Assembly: GCA_964007475.1 (NCBI GenBank)
Contig: OZ023273.1
Coordinates: 115,677,812-115,741,811 of the forward strand
Direction of reading: 5' to 3'
Length of the DNA: 64,000 nucleotides
Source of the DNA: Hybos culiciformis
Taxonomy: Eukaryota; Arthropoda; Insecta; Diptera; Hybotidae
The notes under the pieces were generated by a model, which was given only the letters and a program-made list of their open reading frames with translations, was not told where the DNA came from and made no database searches. A program made the translations under genes and the position numbers. Below, in pieces: positions 38,173 through 49,778 of the stretch; the first letter of the stretch is position 1, and each line of letters opens with the position of its first letter.

Positions 38173-38819
38173 TCCAATTCTAAATTTTTGTTAGTAAATG
38201 GTTTTTGATTTTTTTTATATAAATCATAAAACACATTGCTATTTTTTTTTTAAATATATAATAACTAGTTTTTGTAGAATAAATCTTATCAAGAATATTA
38301 CCTCGTCTGAGATTTTATAAATTATTTTATTTAATTGAATTAAAATGATATAAATGGAACATCCGACACAATTTCTCAGTAAACATGATTGAATTTTTGT
38401 TTCCTTTAAAACAAGTTCCTTTGAAAAGTTTTTCAATTACAATAATTATTTTTATTGATAATTTTAGGGATATTTCATAAATAACATGTATAAAATTTAT
38501 AAAAGCTAACATCGACTTGTAAGCAATAATGCTAAATTTAGTTTAGTTTAATTAAAAATATTTCTGGTTGTTTATATGGGCTAGAAAATAACTACACTCT
38601 AGAAAATCGATAGTTTTGGTCGTAATTTTACGTCGATTATAATGGTAATTTTTGATGTAATATTACCCTCGTTATTTAAGATTCAACTGATAAAGGCGTA
38701 AAAAAAATAAATATCACAAAAAATAGTAAAATTATACAAGTTGTGTATTTTTTACATTAAAAATAAGGGTAAATTTATTCGTCGTTGTTTAAAAATTAAC
38801 TCTTTTTGTATAAATTTAC

Positions 38820-39260
38820 CCTTGTGTGCTTAAAAATATGCACTGCTTGGTTTAAACTTAAAATTTTTGACTTAAAAATATAAGCTCCTTGGTGTAAGAT
38901 TACACTCCTTGGTTTAATTATCTGAACTCCCTGTTGTTAACTTACATCCTGTGGCTTAGTAATATGTGCTCTGATATAAATTTACATTATATGGTTTAAA
39001 AATATACACGCAGTTTTGTAAGCATACGCTTTGTTGCTTAACATTGTACACTCTTGGTCTAAATTTACACCTGTGGTTTAATAATGAAAACTCTCTGGTG
39101 TAAACTTAAACTCTGTGGTTTAATACTGTTGTACTCTATGCTGTAAACTTACATTATATGGTTTAATGTATAGACCCTCCAGTGTAAACTTAAACTCTGT
39201 AGTTTAATGTGTACACTCCAGGTGTAAATTTAAACTCTGGGATTTAAAAAAGTACATCAG
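38820..39260. repeat. Degenerate 43-bp repeats inside the TIR element
   Basis: A motif alternating GGTGTAAACTTAAACTC and TGTGGTTTAATAATG recurs about ten times, with spacing of about 36-47 bp. It is clearest from 39060 to 39245. Confidence 0.75.
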
Positions 39261-39358
39261 AGTTGTAATTTGTAAGCATTTGTAAATCGCCAACACACCA
39301 CACAGAAAATGTGTATACCAAATTTATATTTTCTATTTTATATGGTTTTTAAATTTCA

Positions 39359-39430
39359 ATACCGTGGCCTAGTGGTAGTGTTGGCTGATTGCAATGCTAA
39401 GGACGCAGGTTCGAATCCCGAAGACGGCAT
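39359..39430 (+). pseudogene. tRNA-like sequence, left arm of inverted pair
   Basis: A perfect B box, GGTTCGAATCC, at 39408-39418 lies 43 bases after an A-box-like TGGCCTAGTGG at 39365-39375, as in a type I tRNA. The ends ATACCGT and ACGGCAT can pair at six of seven positions, like a weak acceptor stem. The T stem is mismatched and no sound anticodon arm could be drawn, so I call this a tRNA-derived relic (tRNA pseudogene or SINE head) rather than a working tRNA gene. Confidence 0.65.
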
Positions 39431-39660
39431 AAGAAAAATTCAATAAGAAGAAATTAGAAGAAGAAATTAGGAAAAGAAAATGATAATATAAAAAATTCAA
39501 AAAAAAAAAAAAATTCAAAAAAAAATTCAAAAAAAAAAAAATTAAAAAAAAATATAAATTCAAAAAAAAAAAAAATTCAAAAAAAAAATTATAATAAAAA
39601 AATTCAAAAAAAGAAAAAAAAAAAAAAGAAATCCAAAAAATTTTTTATTTAATTTTTCTT

Positions 39661-39732
39661 ATGCCGTCTTCGGGATTCGAACCTGCGTCCTTAGCATTGT
39701 AATCCGCCAACGCTACCACTCAGCCACGGTAT
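39661..39732 (-). pseudogene. tRNA-like sequence, right arm of inverted pair
   Basis: This is the inverted copy of the left arm, about 90% identical by eye. On the minus strand it has a perfect A box, TGGCTGAGTGG (39716-39726), and B box, GGTTCGAATCC (39673-39683). The similarity extends about 10-15 bp beyond the tRNA-like part on each side. About 215 bp of A-rich AAAAATTC repeats separate the arms, so a transcript through here could form a long hairpin. Confidence 0.65.
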
Positions 39733-39954
39733 TAAAATTTAAAAATTTTTTACGTCTTTTTGGTGTAAATTTAAATTACAACCTTTTGGCGTAATTTTTT
39801 GTTTAATGTTACGACTTTATGTTAAAATTTTCTCTATTGGAAGTAATTTTGCGTTAATTTCGCGTAAACTTTGATGTAAAATTATTCTTTTCTAGAGTAA
39901 TTTTACGTTACACCAAAATGTGTAAATATTTTGTATTACACATGCAGAGTAAAT

Positions 39955-40002
39955 TTACCACGATTATCGATGGCAATTTATTACCATCGATAATCGTGGT
40001 AA
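39955..40002. repeat. Strong hairpin near the right end of the TIR element
   Basis: ACCACGATTATCGATGG at 39957-39973 is perfectly repeated in inverse at 39984-40000 around a 10-base loop, with two more pairs outside. It lies just inside the right end of the TIR element. Confidence 0.9.
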
Positions 40003-40030
40003 TTTTACATCAAAAACTTTCTAGAGTGTA

Positions 40031-43000
40031 TAAGCATAAGCAATATTACTTGTAATTTTATTTTAAGTAATTTTTTTATAAACTTGAACGTTATTTATTC
40101 TTAAAAAAGTTAGGAACCTCGCTCGGACAAATAATATGCGAAGAAACCTAACAGGGATTTTAACCCTGTAATTTTTTATGGTTCATAAAAATACGATATA
40201 ATGCACAGTATTTTTCATACAATCCAATAAAATTTTAAGTATAAATTTAAGAATCAGATTGATTATTTCTTTCATAAATACTTTATTCTAAAAACTCCTC
40301 ACTCTGAGTTAGAAAATAATTAACCTTAAATTAAATTTAAGACTAATAAAAAATTTAGACCACGACAACAACATAAATAACACTTAATTAGTGACATCCA
40401 AAGGAAAGGGAAGTTAACGTTATAAGCATTCCATTCATAAGTGTTATTCTTCAACAAAATTTTTACATGTCTTCGTTTTCTGATTAATTTTTTAATAAAG
40501 ACGTACCCAAGTTCAAACTGTTAAATACTTAGTTGTTGAAAAAAAACAATTTACAAGAACAAAAAAATGTTTTTTTTTTATAGTTACATACAACATACGA
40601 AAAGATCACCGATAAATGCCACAAGCCAAACAAAGATCGATTAAATGAAAAAGAAATTCCCACTTTTAAAAATCAATAAAAAAGAAAATAAAATTGTTAA
40701 AAAATGTTTCAAATACCTACCAACTCTTTTTTTTTTTTTGGTTTAACTTTTTTGTTACAACGAACAAAATAAGAATTTTATATTAATTCCCAACTTCTGG
40801 GGAACATAAGCGACAAACATAATATATTGACTACAGGATTTTTGACAGTCAAGAAAAGAATATTTTAAAGAATTTAAAATAGGATTCGGAAGACTTCGCA
40901 AATATATTTCAAGAGTTTATGACAATAAAAAGCTTCCATTGCATTGAGATTTAATAGGTACATTTACTAATTTTTATAACAAACTGAACTTTGAGTATTG
41001 AGTTGCTATTATAATGTTAACATTTTTTTTGCAGTGATTAAAAAACTCTTTGTTTGTTTTGCAAATAAGTGCTTTTGGTTTAGCACTTATTAGAGTCAGT
41101 GTTACTTCTTTTAATTTTGGCACAGACTTTGTTATATTCAAACTCAGAGGTTCGTAAATATTCGGAGGTTCGTAAATATGATGGTGCTTCGATTATATCC
41201 GTTGTTGAAAATAAGCCACTTATTATCTTTTTAAACCTATAATTTCAATGTCAGTTATTTCTTTAACTAAATTGGATGTGTAATTAAATTTTAGGAACAT
41301 AAAATGAGAAATATAATAAGTTTCTTATATCATGTTTACAAATTAAAAAACAAAAAAAAATTTTTTTTTAAAATGAAAATATCGAATATCTGCCACCACT
41401 TTAGAGAAGATTACGATACAAAAAAAAAATGTATTTTTATAATGTGTTAATTGATTTTATTGAAGATTTCTTTAACACCTTTCATTGATTTGTAAAAATG
41501 TTTATTTACTTTTATACACGGTTTATTTAAAGAGAATAATGAAACCATTCATTGGTATTAGTACATAAGAGCAAAGAGATTGCGTTTAATAAATATAAAT
41601 AACATATCAATAAAAATCTAAATTACTCTAATTAAGTTATTCATAGTTAACAAATAAAATAATAACAAAGCGATATTGATATAGCAAGGAAAAATATAAT
41701 TTCACTGATATAATTTTGTTTTTTTAACTGCATAATGTATTAGGTAGGTGTATGTTAAAACTTAAAGTTAAAGGTTGTATGGGAAAAACGAATATATTAG
41801 GATGATAACGATTTAACACATTTTTTTTGTATAATATTAATAGTAAATATAGATTTTGCAATTGATTCGAAACTAAAAATTGATGACAGTGTATTTAACT
41901 GGACTTTGTATGTTAAATATGTACTTATATATTCCAAAATTCAATTATTGTACACATATTATTATTACTTTTTTTTTATTTTTTTATTTATTTATTCTTT
42001 CAGAAATATACATAATAAAATTTTAAAACTAAATTAAGATTTGTCAATAATGTATTATATGATCCGCATGTGATTCCTAAATCAATGGTATTATTTTTCA
42101 AAATCAAAATTACAAATAAAAAAATTATTAAATTTACAGAAACTTTAATTGGATGTAATTCGCATTGCTTTCATTATTTGTATCTCATTTTTAGGTTTTC
42201 TCTTTATTACAGTCTCATTTAGCCGTCGTCGGCTTCATAGTTAGTAAAAATAACCTAACGTCACCTTTTTATACGTCAATTATAATTTTTCGAAGATTTA
42301 ACAGTTGAAAGTCAGAGGTTTTATGACGTTGATATATGTGAGACTATTTCGAGTTTCGATTCTGTACAGGCCAGGAAATTGATAGCGACCCTACAAAGTT
42401 TGGATTTCTGAATTGATTCAATCATAAACATAAAAAAATATTTTTTTTGTCTTTAGATTTATATTGTCATACTTTTATTTTAATAAACAAAAGTAAGATA
42501 ATTAAACTTTTATTAAGAACTATTTATATTATTAAATGGAATATTTTTTTAAAAGTAGGTACCAAACAAACACAAAGTATGTACATATATTTATTTAATG
42601 AAAAAAAAAAATATTAATAAATTTACGGCATTCTTTCTTGTCGTTCAAAATTTTCTCAGTAAAAACATTACCGAAATATTTTCTATATCTCTTAACAAAA
42701 AAAAAAATTTAATAGTTATTTATATATTAAATTATTTTTCTAAATGCTATCAACATGAAAAAATGTTATAGTTATTTTTTTTTTTAATTTACCTATATTT
42801 TTAATTTTTTTATTTTTGGTTCATGTGAACAAAAATCCTTTAATTTTTGTTTTCTTTGATCCTATGCTTCTGATTGCGCCAACTCAAGCGGGTGTGAAAA
42901 TGGATTTTATAGTTTACTATTTATAGTGGACTTACTGATACAATCATTGTAATACTGTTTCAAAAAAATATAAATAAACTAAAGGTAGATAACAATATTA

Positions 43001-45194
43001 AAAATACAGGTGCTTATTGTCAGTACATTAAATAAAATTTTTATATATAATGTTAAACAATTTAATGGCCAATAAAAATAGAGACAATATCAATAGTAGT
43101 TTATATTATAATCACTTTATGTAGTGGCAGGTAAGGACTTCCTACAGAAATATTAAATATTAAAAGTTCAAGCCCGTATACTGTTAAGATAAATAAAATG
43201 TAGGCTGTTCATTTAACTAATTTTTTTTTAATGTGCAAAAATTTTATGACTTTGGAAATTATTTTAATGTAGATATATTTTGAAATTTTTAAATAATGTA
43301 TAAACATATTGGTTAGTTACTATTATTTATTTTTAAGAGAAAATTTTTATATTAACCTTTTATTGAATGCTGTAATAAAGCGAAACTATAATTAAATTGA
43401 ATATTTCTTTACTTATTTTAAGTATTTATCTATCGGGATAATCAATAGTCTGAAATAAAAGTTTTTTTTTTATATTTAATTAGTCCTAATTTTAGGACCT
43501 TTATTTATGTATAATATTGGACTGCCATAATTATTTATTAGTTTTATTTATAAATGTCGAAATTAAGTAACACAGAAACAATATTAATAAATTTAATTTC
43601 ATTGAAAATATGGGTGACAATTTGTTGGGTTGAAAGATATTCAATAAAATTATCTATATAACTTAACAATTTTTAATGATAATTTTCTCAACTCAACGTA
43701 CGGTCAAATAAAAATTATATTAAACAAAATAGTTGTGATAATAAGTAAATTTTCGAGTCTCAATTGTAAATTACAAAGAAAAGCCTTAAGAACACTTATT
43801 TCCTTGTTTTATGACAAACCCCTAATTCAACATTACCCTTCAATATTTATTGTTTTTTCATGAGACTAATTATATGAAATTAAAGATTATACTACTTAAT
43901 ACTATATAAACTTAATAGCTGCTATTAATTTGTATGAAATGAAAACGTTTTTATGAAAATTAAAATTAAAAAAAAAATAAAATAATCAAGAAAAATTCCG
44001 TTTTAATTTGAACTAAATAATGAAAAATATTATTACTCATATTAATTTTATTTTATTATTATTATAATTTTTTTTTTTTTCAACGTAAGGAATTTATAAA
44101 GATTAAAAATCAAATCATTTTAAAGGTACACATCCAACATTTTTATGTCAATCAAAATAATATCAAAAATTCAAGGTGCTAAAGGAGACATAATTAAATA
44201 AAAAAATTACGTAATTTTAATAAAATTTTTTTTAATTTAATAACAATTTGTTACAAGGAAATTTAATTCTGTAATATTTTTTGAGGAAAAAGAAATTTAA
44301 ATAATATGAACTTATCATCCTATTCAAAAAATCGTATAAAGTGAATAAAAATTGTAAAAGTAATATAAACTGTGTCGCACTGTGTCACGTAAAATAGATT
44401 TGTACAGACTTTTACGAGAAATGGAGGTTATTGTTCTGCAGCCCGAGAAAAATAGTTAGGAATTTTTTTTTTAAAGACCCATTTCATACAATCTTCAAAT
44501 TGGGTTCATAAAATTTTCCAGATTTTATGAATAGAAAATTTAGTTTATAACATATCAGCTTTAAATGTTATAATTTATAAGTTAAATGCTGCCGTTTTTA
44601 AAATGGACTTTAAATGGAATAACTTTTTATATACATACCATATAAATTTAATGTAATTTTTTAATTTTTTATTAAGTACATATATATGCAGTATAGATAC
44701 ACAAAAGATTTTATGTTCTATCTACAAAAAGAAAAAAAATTCTAAGTAAAAATAGCGAAAAATAATATAAAATTACGTTTTTTTGTTACCTATTCCATTG
44801 AAATATATAATTTTTATATATTTTGTATCTATTCCACATAATAAATATTTGAAATTATTTGTGTTAATATAGATAGAATTATATTAGCCAAAAAAATTAA
44901 AATTACATTTTTTATTTTATAATGACTAAGAAATTGTTTTTATTTTCTGTTTGTGGGGTATTTGCTGAAAAGTAAAATTTTAAGCAACATAATATAATGC
45001 ATTCTATATGAAGTTATATAATAAATATATAAATGAATTCAGATTGCCTACCACTAGTTCCGAATCCCGAAATTAGGTATGGGAATGAATAAAATACTTA
45101 CATAATAATTTTTATACTTCGGATAACGAGAAAATGTCCATTACAAATTTCCAAAATCATCTACAAAATACTTCTTTTTTTTTTTACTATAGAG
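40031..45194. other. Gene-free AT-rich stretch
   Basis: No supported gene. It contains a 19-bp tandem duplication (AGGTTCGTAAATAT) at about 41148-41180, a small ACAGGG/CCCTGT inverted repeat near 40149-40168, and a weak AGTCTCA/TGAGACT pair at 42211 and 42345. Confidence 0.5.
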
Positions 45195-45493
45195 CAGACA
45201 AGCTCAAACTGCATGCGGCTCTTTGACATTTTTTTTGTAGCTCAATAAATTATTAATTATCAATAATTTTTCAGATTTTCGTGCACATATTTTTCAAATA
45301 ATTTTTAAATGTATTAAATGTAATATTGAAGTTTTTTTATTTAATAAATTTATTGAAAGATCAAAATTTAAAAAAAATGCTTTTAGTTATTAATTAATTA
45401 TGATAATAAAATTTAAATTTAAGTTTGCATTGATTATTATGCGGCTCTACAGTATTTTACGGCTCCCCACTCATAAACCTATGAGCATCCCTG
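45195..45493. mobile_element. 299-bp non-autonomous hAT element
   Basis: The left end reads CAGACAAGCTCA and the right end, reversed, CAGGGATGCTCA. Perfect 8-bp target duplications CTATAGAG lie at 45187-45194 and 45494-45501. GCGGCTCT motifs occur near both ends. There is no coding capacity. It is a different hAT subfamily from the element at 31341. Confidence 0.92.
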
Positions 45494-45501
45494 CTATAGA
45501 G

Positions 45502-48500
45502 GCTTACGAAAGAAACATTCGAAAGATCTTCTATTCATTTAATAGTTTACATTAAATAAATCTAAAAATTTAAAAATATGAATTTGTATACTATGATGAC
45601 TATTAAAAAACTGTGCATAAAAAAGAATTTTGAAAGTTTTGCAACAATTGTTTCATTTTTACATTTCCATCTTTAAGCCGTATAATAAAACATATATAAA
45701 CATAAAAAATTATAAAGATCGTTATAAATAAAAAAAAGTAAGAAATAACTATCTATAACCCGAATAAAATTTATAACTTTTTCATTTTTTTAAAAATGGT
45801 CCATCATCCAAGTCCCATTCACATTTTTAGTGGTAAAATTTCACATTTATGCCTATATAGTTGTTAGAAAATAAAATATATGTATTTCTTTTTTCTACGA
45901 AAACTTCAATAGTTTCTCTTAATAGCATAATTTTGTGATGAGAAAAAAAATATTAAAATTAAAGGAGATATGCTGACAATTAAAAATTCAAACACGTATG
46001 TTAATTAGTAACTATAATACATTCATTTATGGCTCATAACCTTCTTGAACTTACACCTGACAGTGATTTACGTTTTTATCTAAATTTTTCAACTATAATT
46101 ATTATAGAAATAAAAAAAAAAAATTAACGCATTTCGTTAACACAAATTTCTCATCGTATATGAAGGTTGTGGCTTTCTTTTTTTTGAAAGTTTTAACTAT
46201 AAGAGTTCTTTGTATCCGAGCAGCAGCGTCGTTGGAACATTATAATATCCAAAATTTTGTATGTTATTAAGATAACGTTAAATATTTTCACTATTATGTA
46301 AACGCAATCGACTATATGGGGTTTTAAATTTTTTTAAATCTTAAATTTTTCAATATTTTAAGTATGTGTTTAAATTTAAATGACTCCTACATAGTCTATT
46401 GCTTATAGTAGCCGACTTTTATTTTTATTTGACTACAGAGAAGGAATTATTATTTTTCTGTGAAAAAATAGATTTAGCGACGGCATCATTCAATTTTTTT
46501 TTTTTATATAATTCAGTTTGCTCGAAATTCTCTTTTTTAAATAAATTTTTGGTGAAATGTTGGAATTTCATAATTTTTTTTTGAGAAAAAGAGTTAAAAA
46601 TAAGAATATGTTTTATTTTGGTGGTCATACACCTGTAACTTTATTGTCTTATCTTTATGTCCGAAAGGAAAACAAAAAATAAACTTAAAAATTATGTTTA
46701 TTTATTTTTGTTATCGTTAGATTCATATCTTTGGTGATAATTCTTGTTCTTGAGGTCAAATCAAGATGAACTTGTCTTTCAAAAATTATGATATTTTTTG
46801 GTTGAATCTGAAAATGTGATTAAAAAAAAAACCGAAATTTTGTTTTTACTTTGTAGAAATTAAAAGCACCTATTTAGACCAAAACATAATTTGGATTAGA
46901 GTTAGGCAGTACGTGCGCAATTCGTGTAAAATGATTTCGAAGATATAGCAAGTCATAGACATTTAGAAGCCAAACATAATGTAATTAGGTTAAACTTAAT
47001 ATTTATTTTATATGAACATAAATTCCTTATTTAAACAAAAATAATATGTTCAATGAATATTGTGAACATTGGTAAGTACAATATAATGTTAAAAAATTTA
47101 TAGTCTACCATAATGTTTTCTTTTTGATCATCAAGCGACGGCAATTATAATTCAACTTCTGGATTTTTTAATTTTTTTTTTTTTGGACTGAAATTAAATC
47201 AAAAATGATTTACGCGTTTTATATTTGGGTAATTTTTATTTTTTGCAATTTAAATGAATTTCGCCAAAAAATTAACGATAACATAATGTAAGTAGTGTAA
47301 ACTTAAAGTAAAAATTTAGTTCACCATAATAAAATGATTATGATCTTTGTGACAAACATTCATTAAATTAACGAAGGGAAAAAAAATATGTTATCTTTTT
47401 AAAAAAATATTAAAATAATTCACTTGTCATTTTTTAACATTAACAATTACTATGTTTTATTTCTTCAAATTTAAGTAATGGCAAATAATATTTATTTTAA
47501 AGAACTTATCCGCTAAATAAAAGAAATTTGAATATTTGCTTTAAACATATTTCATAATTCAAATTTCTTTTTTTTTATGTAGAAAATAATTATTGGGCTT
47601 TCGTTCAATTATTGTCAAAAATGTTTTAGTTAATTAAAATAATATATATGATGTGGAAAAAGAAGATACTTTGAAGAAAATAAAGCCTAAGTTAGTTTTG
47701 AGGCTAAAAATAAATTCAGTTCATCTAATATTTTAGTACACAGTTTTTTGAAATATTAACCAAAATTTTTTTTTATTTATCATAATTATATTTATCTTTT
47801 TACAACATTTTTATTCTAATTTTTTTTTATATTTAATTATTTTATAATAAATGCCAACTATTTATATAACTACGATAACTAAAAGAGACTGTTTTTTTTT
47901 TTTATAATACAATTAATTTAAATATTGTGATCTTGGAAACAGTCAATTCCTCAGAAATATCATTTCAAGTGCCTATATTTCCGTTTAAATTAAAAGGAAA
48001 CTTTTTTCAAGACCAATTATTTGTATTACCTAGAAGTATATTTTGAATGTGATAACAAATACATAGTTTTAATAAATTTTTATGTGCAGATTTATACATA
48101 GCCTGAGTTTTATATAAATAACATATGCTTACCTAGCCCCGGTTTCTATAAATTTTATTTTATCAATTTATTGTTAATGATAGAGACAAAACGAAGATTG
48201 AAAAAGATTTTAGAAACTTTATTAAGGCTTATAATTTTTAGTTGATTTCGAAACTTCGAATTTTTAATTATGCTTTAATTAAATAAATTAGAAATTAACA
48301 AGAAAAATTTATTATTTTTTAAAAATGGATAAATATTAAATATATAGCACATAAAGTGACTGTTACATCAGTGTTACATCAGTTCTCTATCAAACCCCGA
48401 GATGTTTTGGTTTTTTAGCATTAACTTTCATTATGAAAAAATTGAAGTAGTTTTGCTTTTTCAAGTTTCCTACAAACTCACAAGCTCAGGTAAAATTGTG

Positions 48501-49778
48501 AAAAAATTTAAAAATGTTTCACACACATTTGGTTTCTTTGTGTTTTCATATATCCCAATTAATAATTTAATTTCATTTAGAGTTTCTTAAACTTTTTAAA
48601 AATTTTCTATTCTTTTCAATAGTATCTCTTTCAAATGTATATTTAAAATGAAATCATTCACTCAAAATTTTGGACAAAGATGATCAGGCTTGTTGTGCAC
48701 AATTAACTGAACATATTTTCTATAGTCTCTAGTTCTAATAAAAAGTCTAGGGTGAATTTAAAAAATAAAATTGTTTTTTGAGCGCTAATTTTATTTCTAT
48801 TTTGTGTTTAGTTTATTAATATAATTAATATTATATAAATATTACTTTCTACAACAATTCAGCTTCATTATTTTTATTTTAATCTATATAAATCTTACAA
48901 AGGCTATTTTATCAAATAATAAAAAAAAAAATAATAATTCAAAGACTTTACATAGTATTAGATTAAGCTTAAAAAATCATGTAATAATTACATCATTTTA
49001 GAGTTTTTAATAATATTTTTTTAAAAGAATAAATCTACGTTTAGTTTATATAATTATCAACCATTATACCTACATAATTAAAAAATAAATAAAACTAATT
49101 ATTTTGATAATTTTTTTTAATAATATTAATAATGAAATAATAGGCTCATTCATAGGTAATTAAATATTTATCATTTGATACATTAATCAGATTAACGTGA
49201 TTGTTTAATTAGGAATGTTCAAAATTTAATTAATATAACAACGAGTCCAATTCTATACAAAGCAATTTTAATAAAATAATAATAATGTACTAAAATATAA
49301 TTCTAGTTCTGTTAATAAAAAATAAAATGAAATACAAAAATGAATTAATTATCATCTTGGTTAGATCAATATCTGTCTCAGATTATAATTATTATTTTTT
49401 TCTTCAACTTTTAATGCTCTTCTAAAACCATCAAAGCTTTAAATTATTTATAGATTTAGATATATATTTAAATTTTGATTTTAATCAATAATTACATTGA
49501 ATTTATTATAAACATAGTAAACAATAATTTTCTTTTTTTAATAAAAATCAATTAGATTTTCTTAATTATTTACAAACCAAACATTTTTTTTAATTCATTT
49601 CAATTACAAATTAAATCACATTAATTTAGCTTATATTTTAATGGCTAATTTAATTATTTTATAATTAATTCTTAGTTTTTATATTTATTTTAAAAATTAT
49701 ATAACAAGCATATAGTAAAAATTATTTTTAAACTACTTTAGTTTTTATAATATGATTTAAGTTACAAAAAAAAAAAAA
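45502..49778. other. Gene-free stretch 3' of the anoctamin gene
   Basis: No supported gene. The part next to 49778 is expected to be the anoctamin 3' UTR. The overlapping frames at 46399-46628 are AT-rich chance frames. Confidence 0.5.

Larger units (their letters stand above)
38595..40028. mobile_element. 1.43-kb composite TIR element carrying tRNA-like inverted repeats
   Basis: The ends are CACTCTAGAAA and its exact inverse TTTCTAGAGTG, flanked by TA on both sides (38593-38594 and 40029-40030). Inside, from the left: a TIR-proximal ATCGAT/ATTACC region; about 440 bp of degenerate 43-bp repeats (about 38820-39260, core GTGTAAACTTAAACTCTGTG); an inverted pair of tRNA-like sequences around an A-rich core; then GTAATTTTACGT-type sequence, an internal TTTTCTAGAGTAA resembling the right end, and a 17-bp-stem palindrome at 39957-40000. 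There is no transposase. This is best read as a non-autonomous TA-target element, possibly nested or rearranged. Confidence 0.8.

Noticed and set aside
39359..39430. A functional tRNA gene
   Set aside because: The T stem and acceptor stem have mismatches and no proper anticodon arm could be drawn, though the promoter boxes are intact.
42211..42345. AGTCTCA and TGAGACT pair, possible 135-bp TIR element
   Set aside because: Only seven bases match, the flanks give no consistent TA or longer target duplication, and the interiors do not pair.
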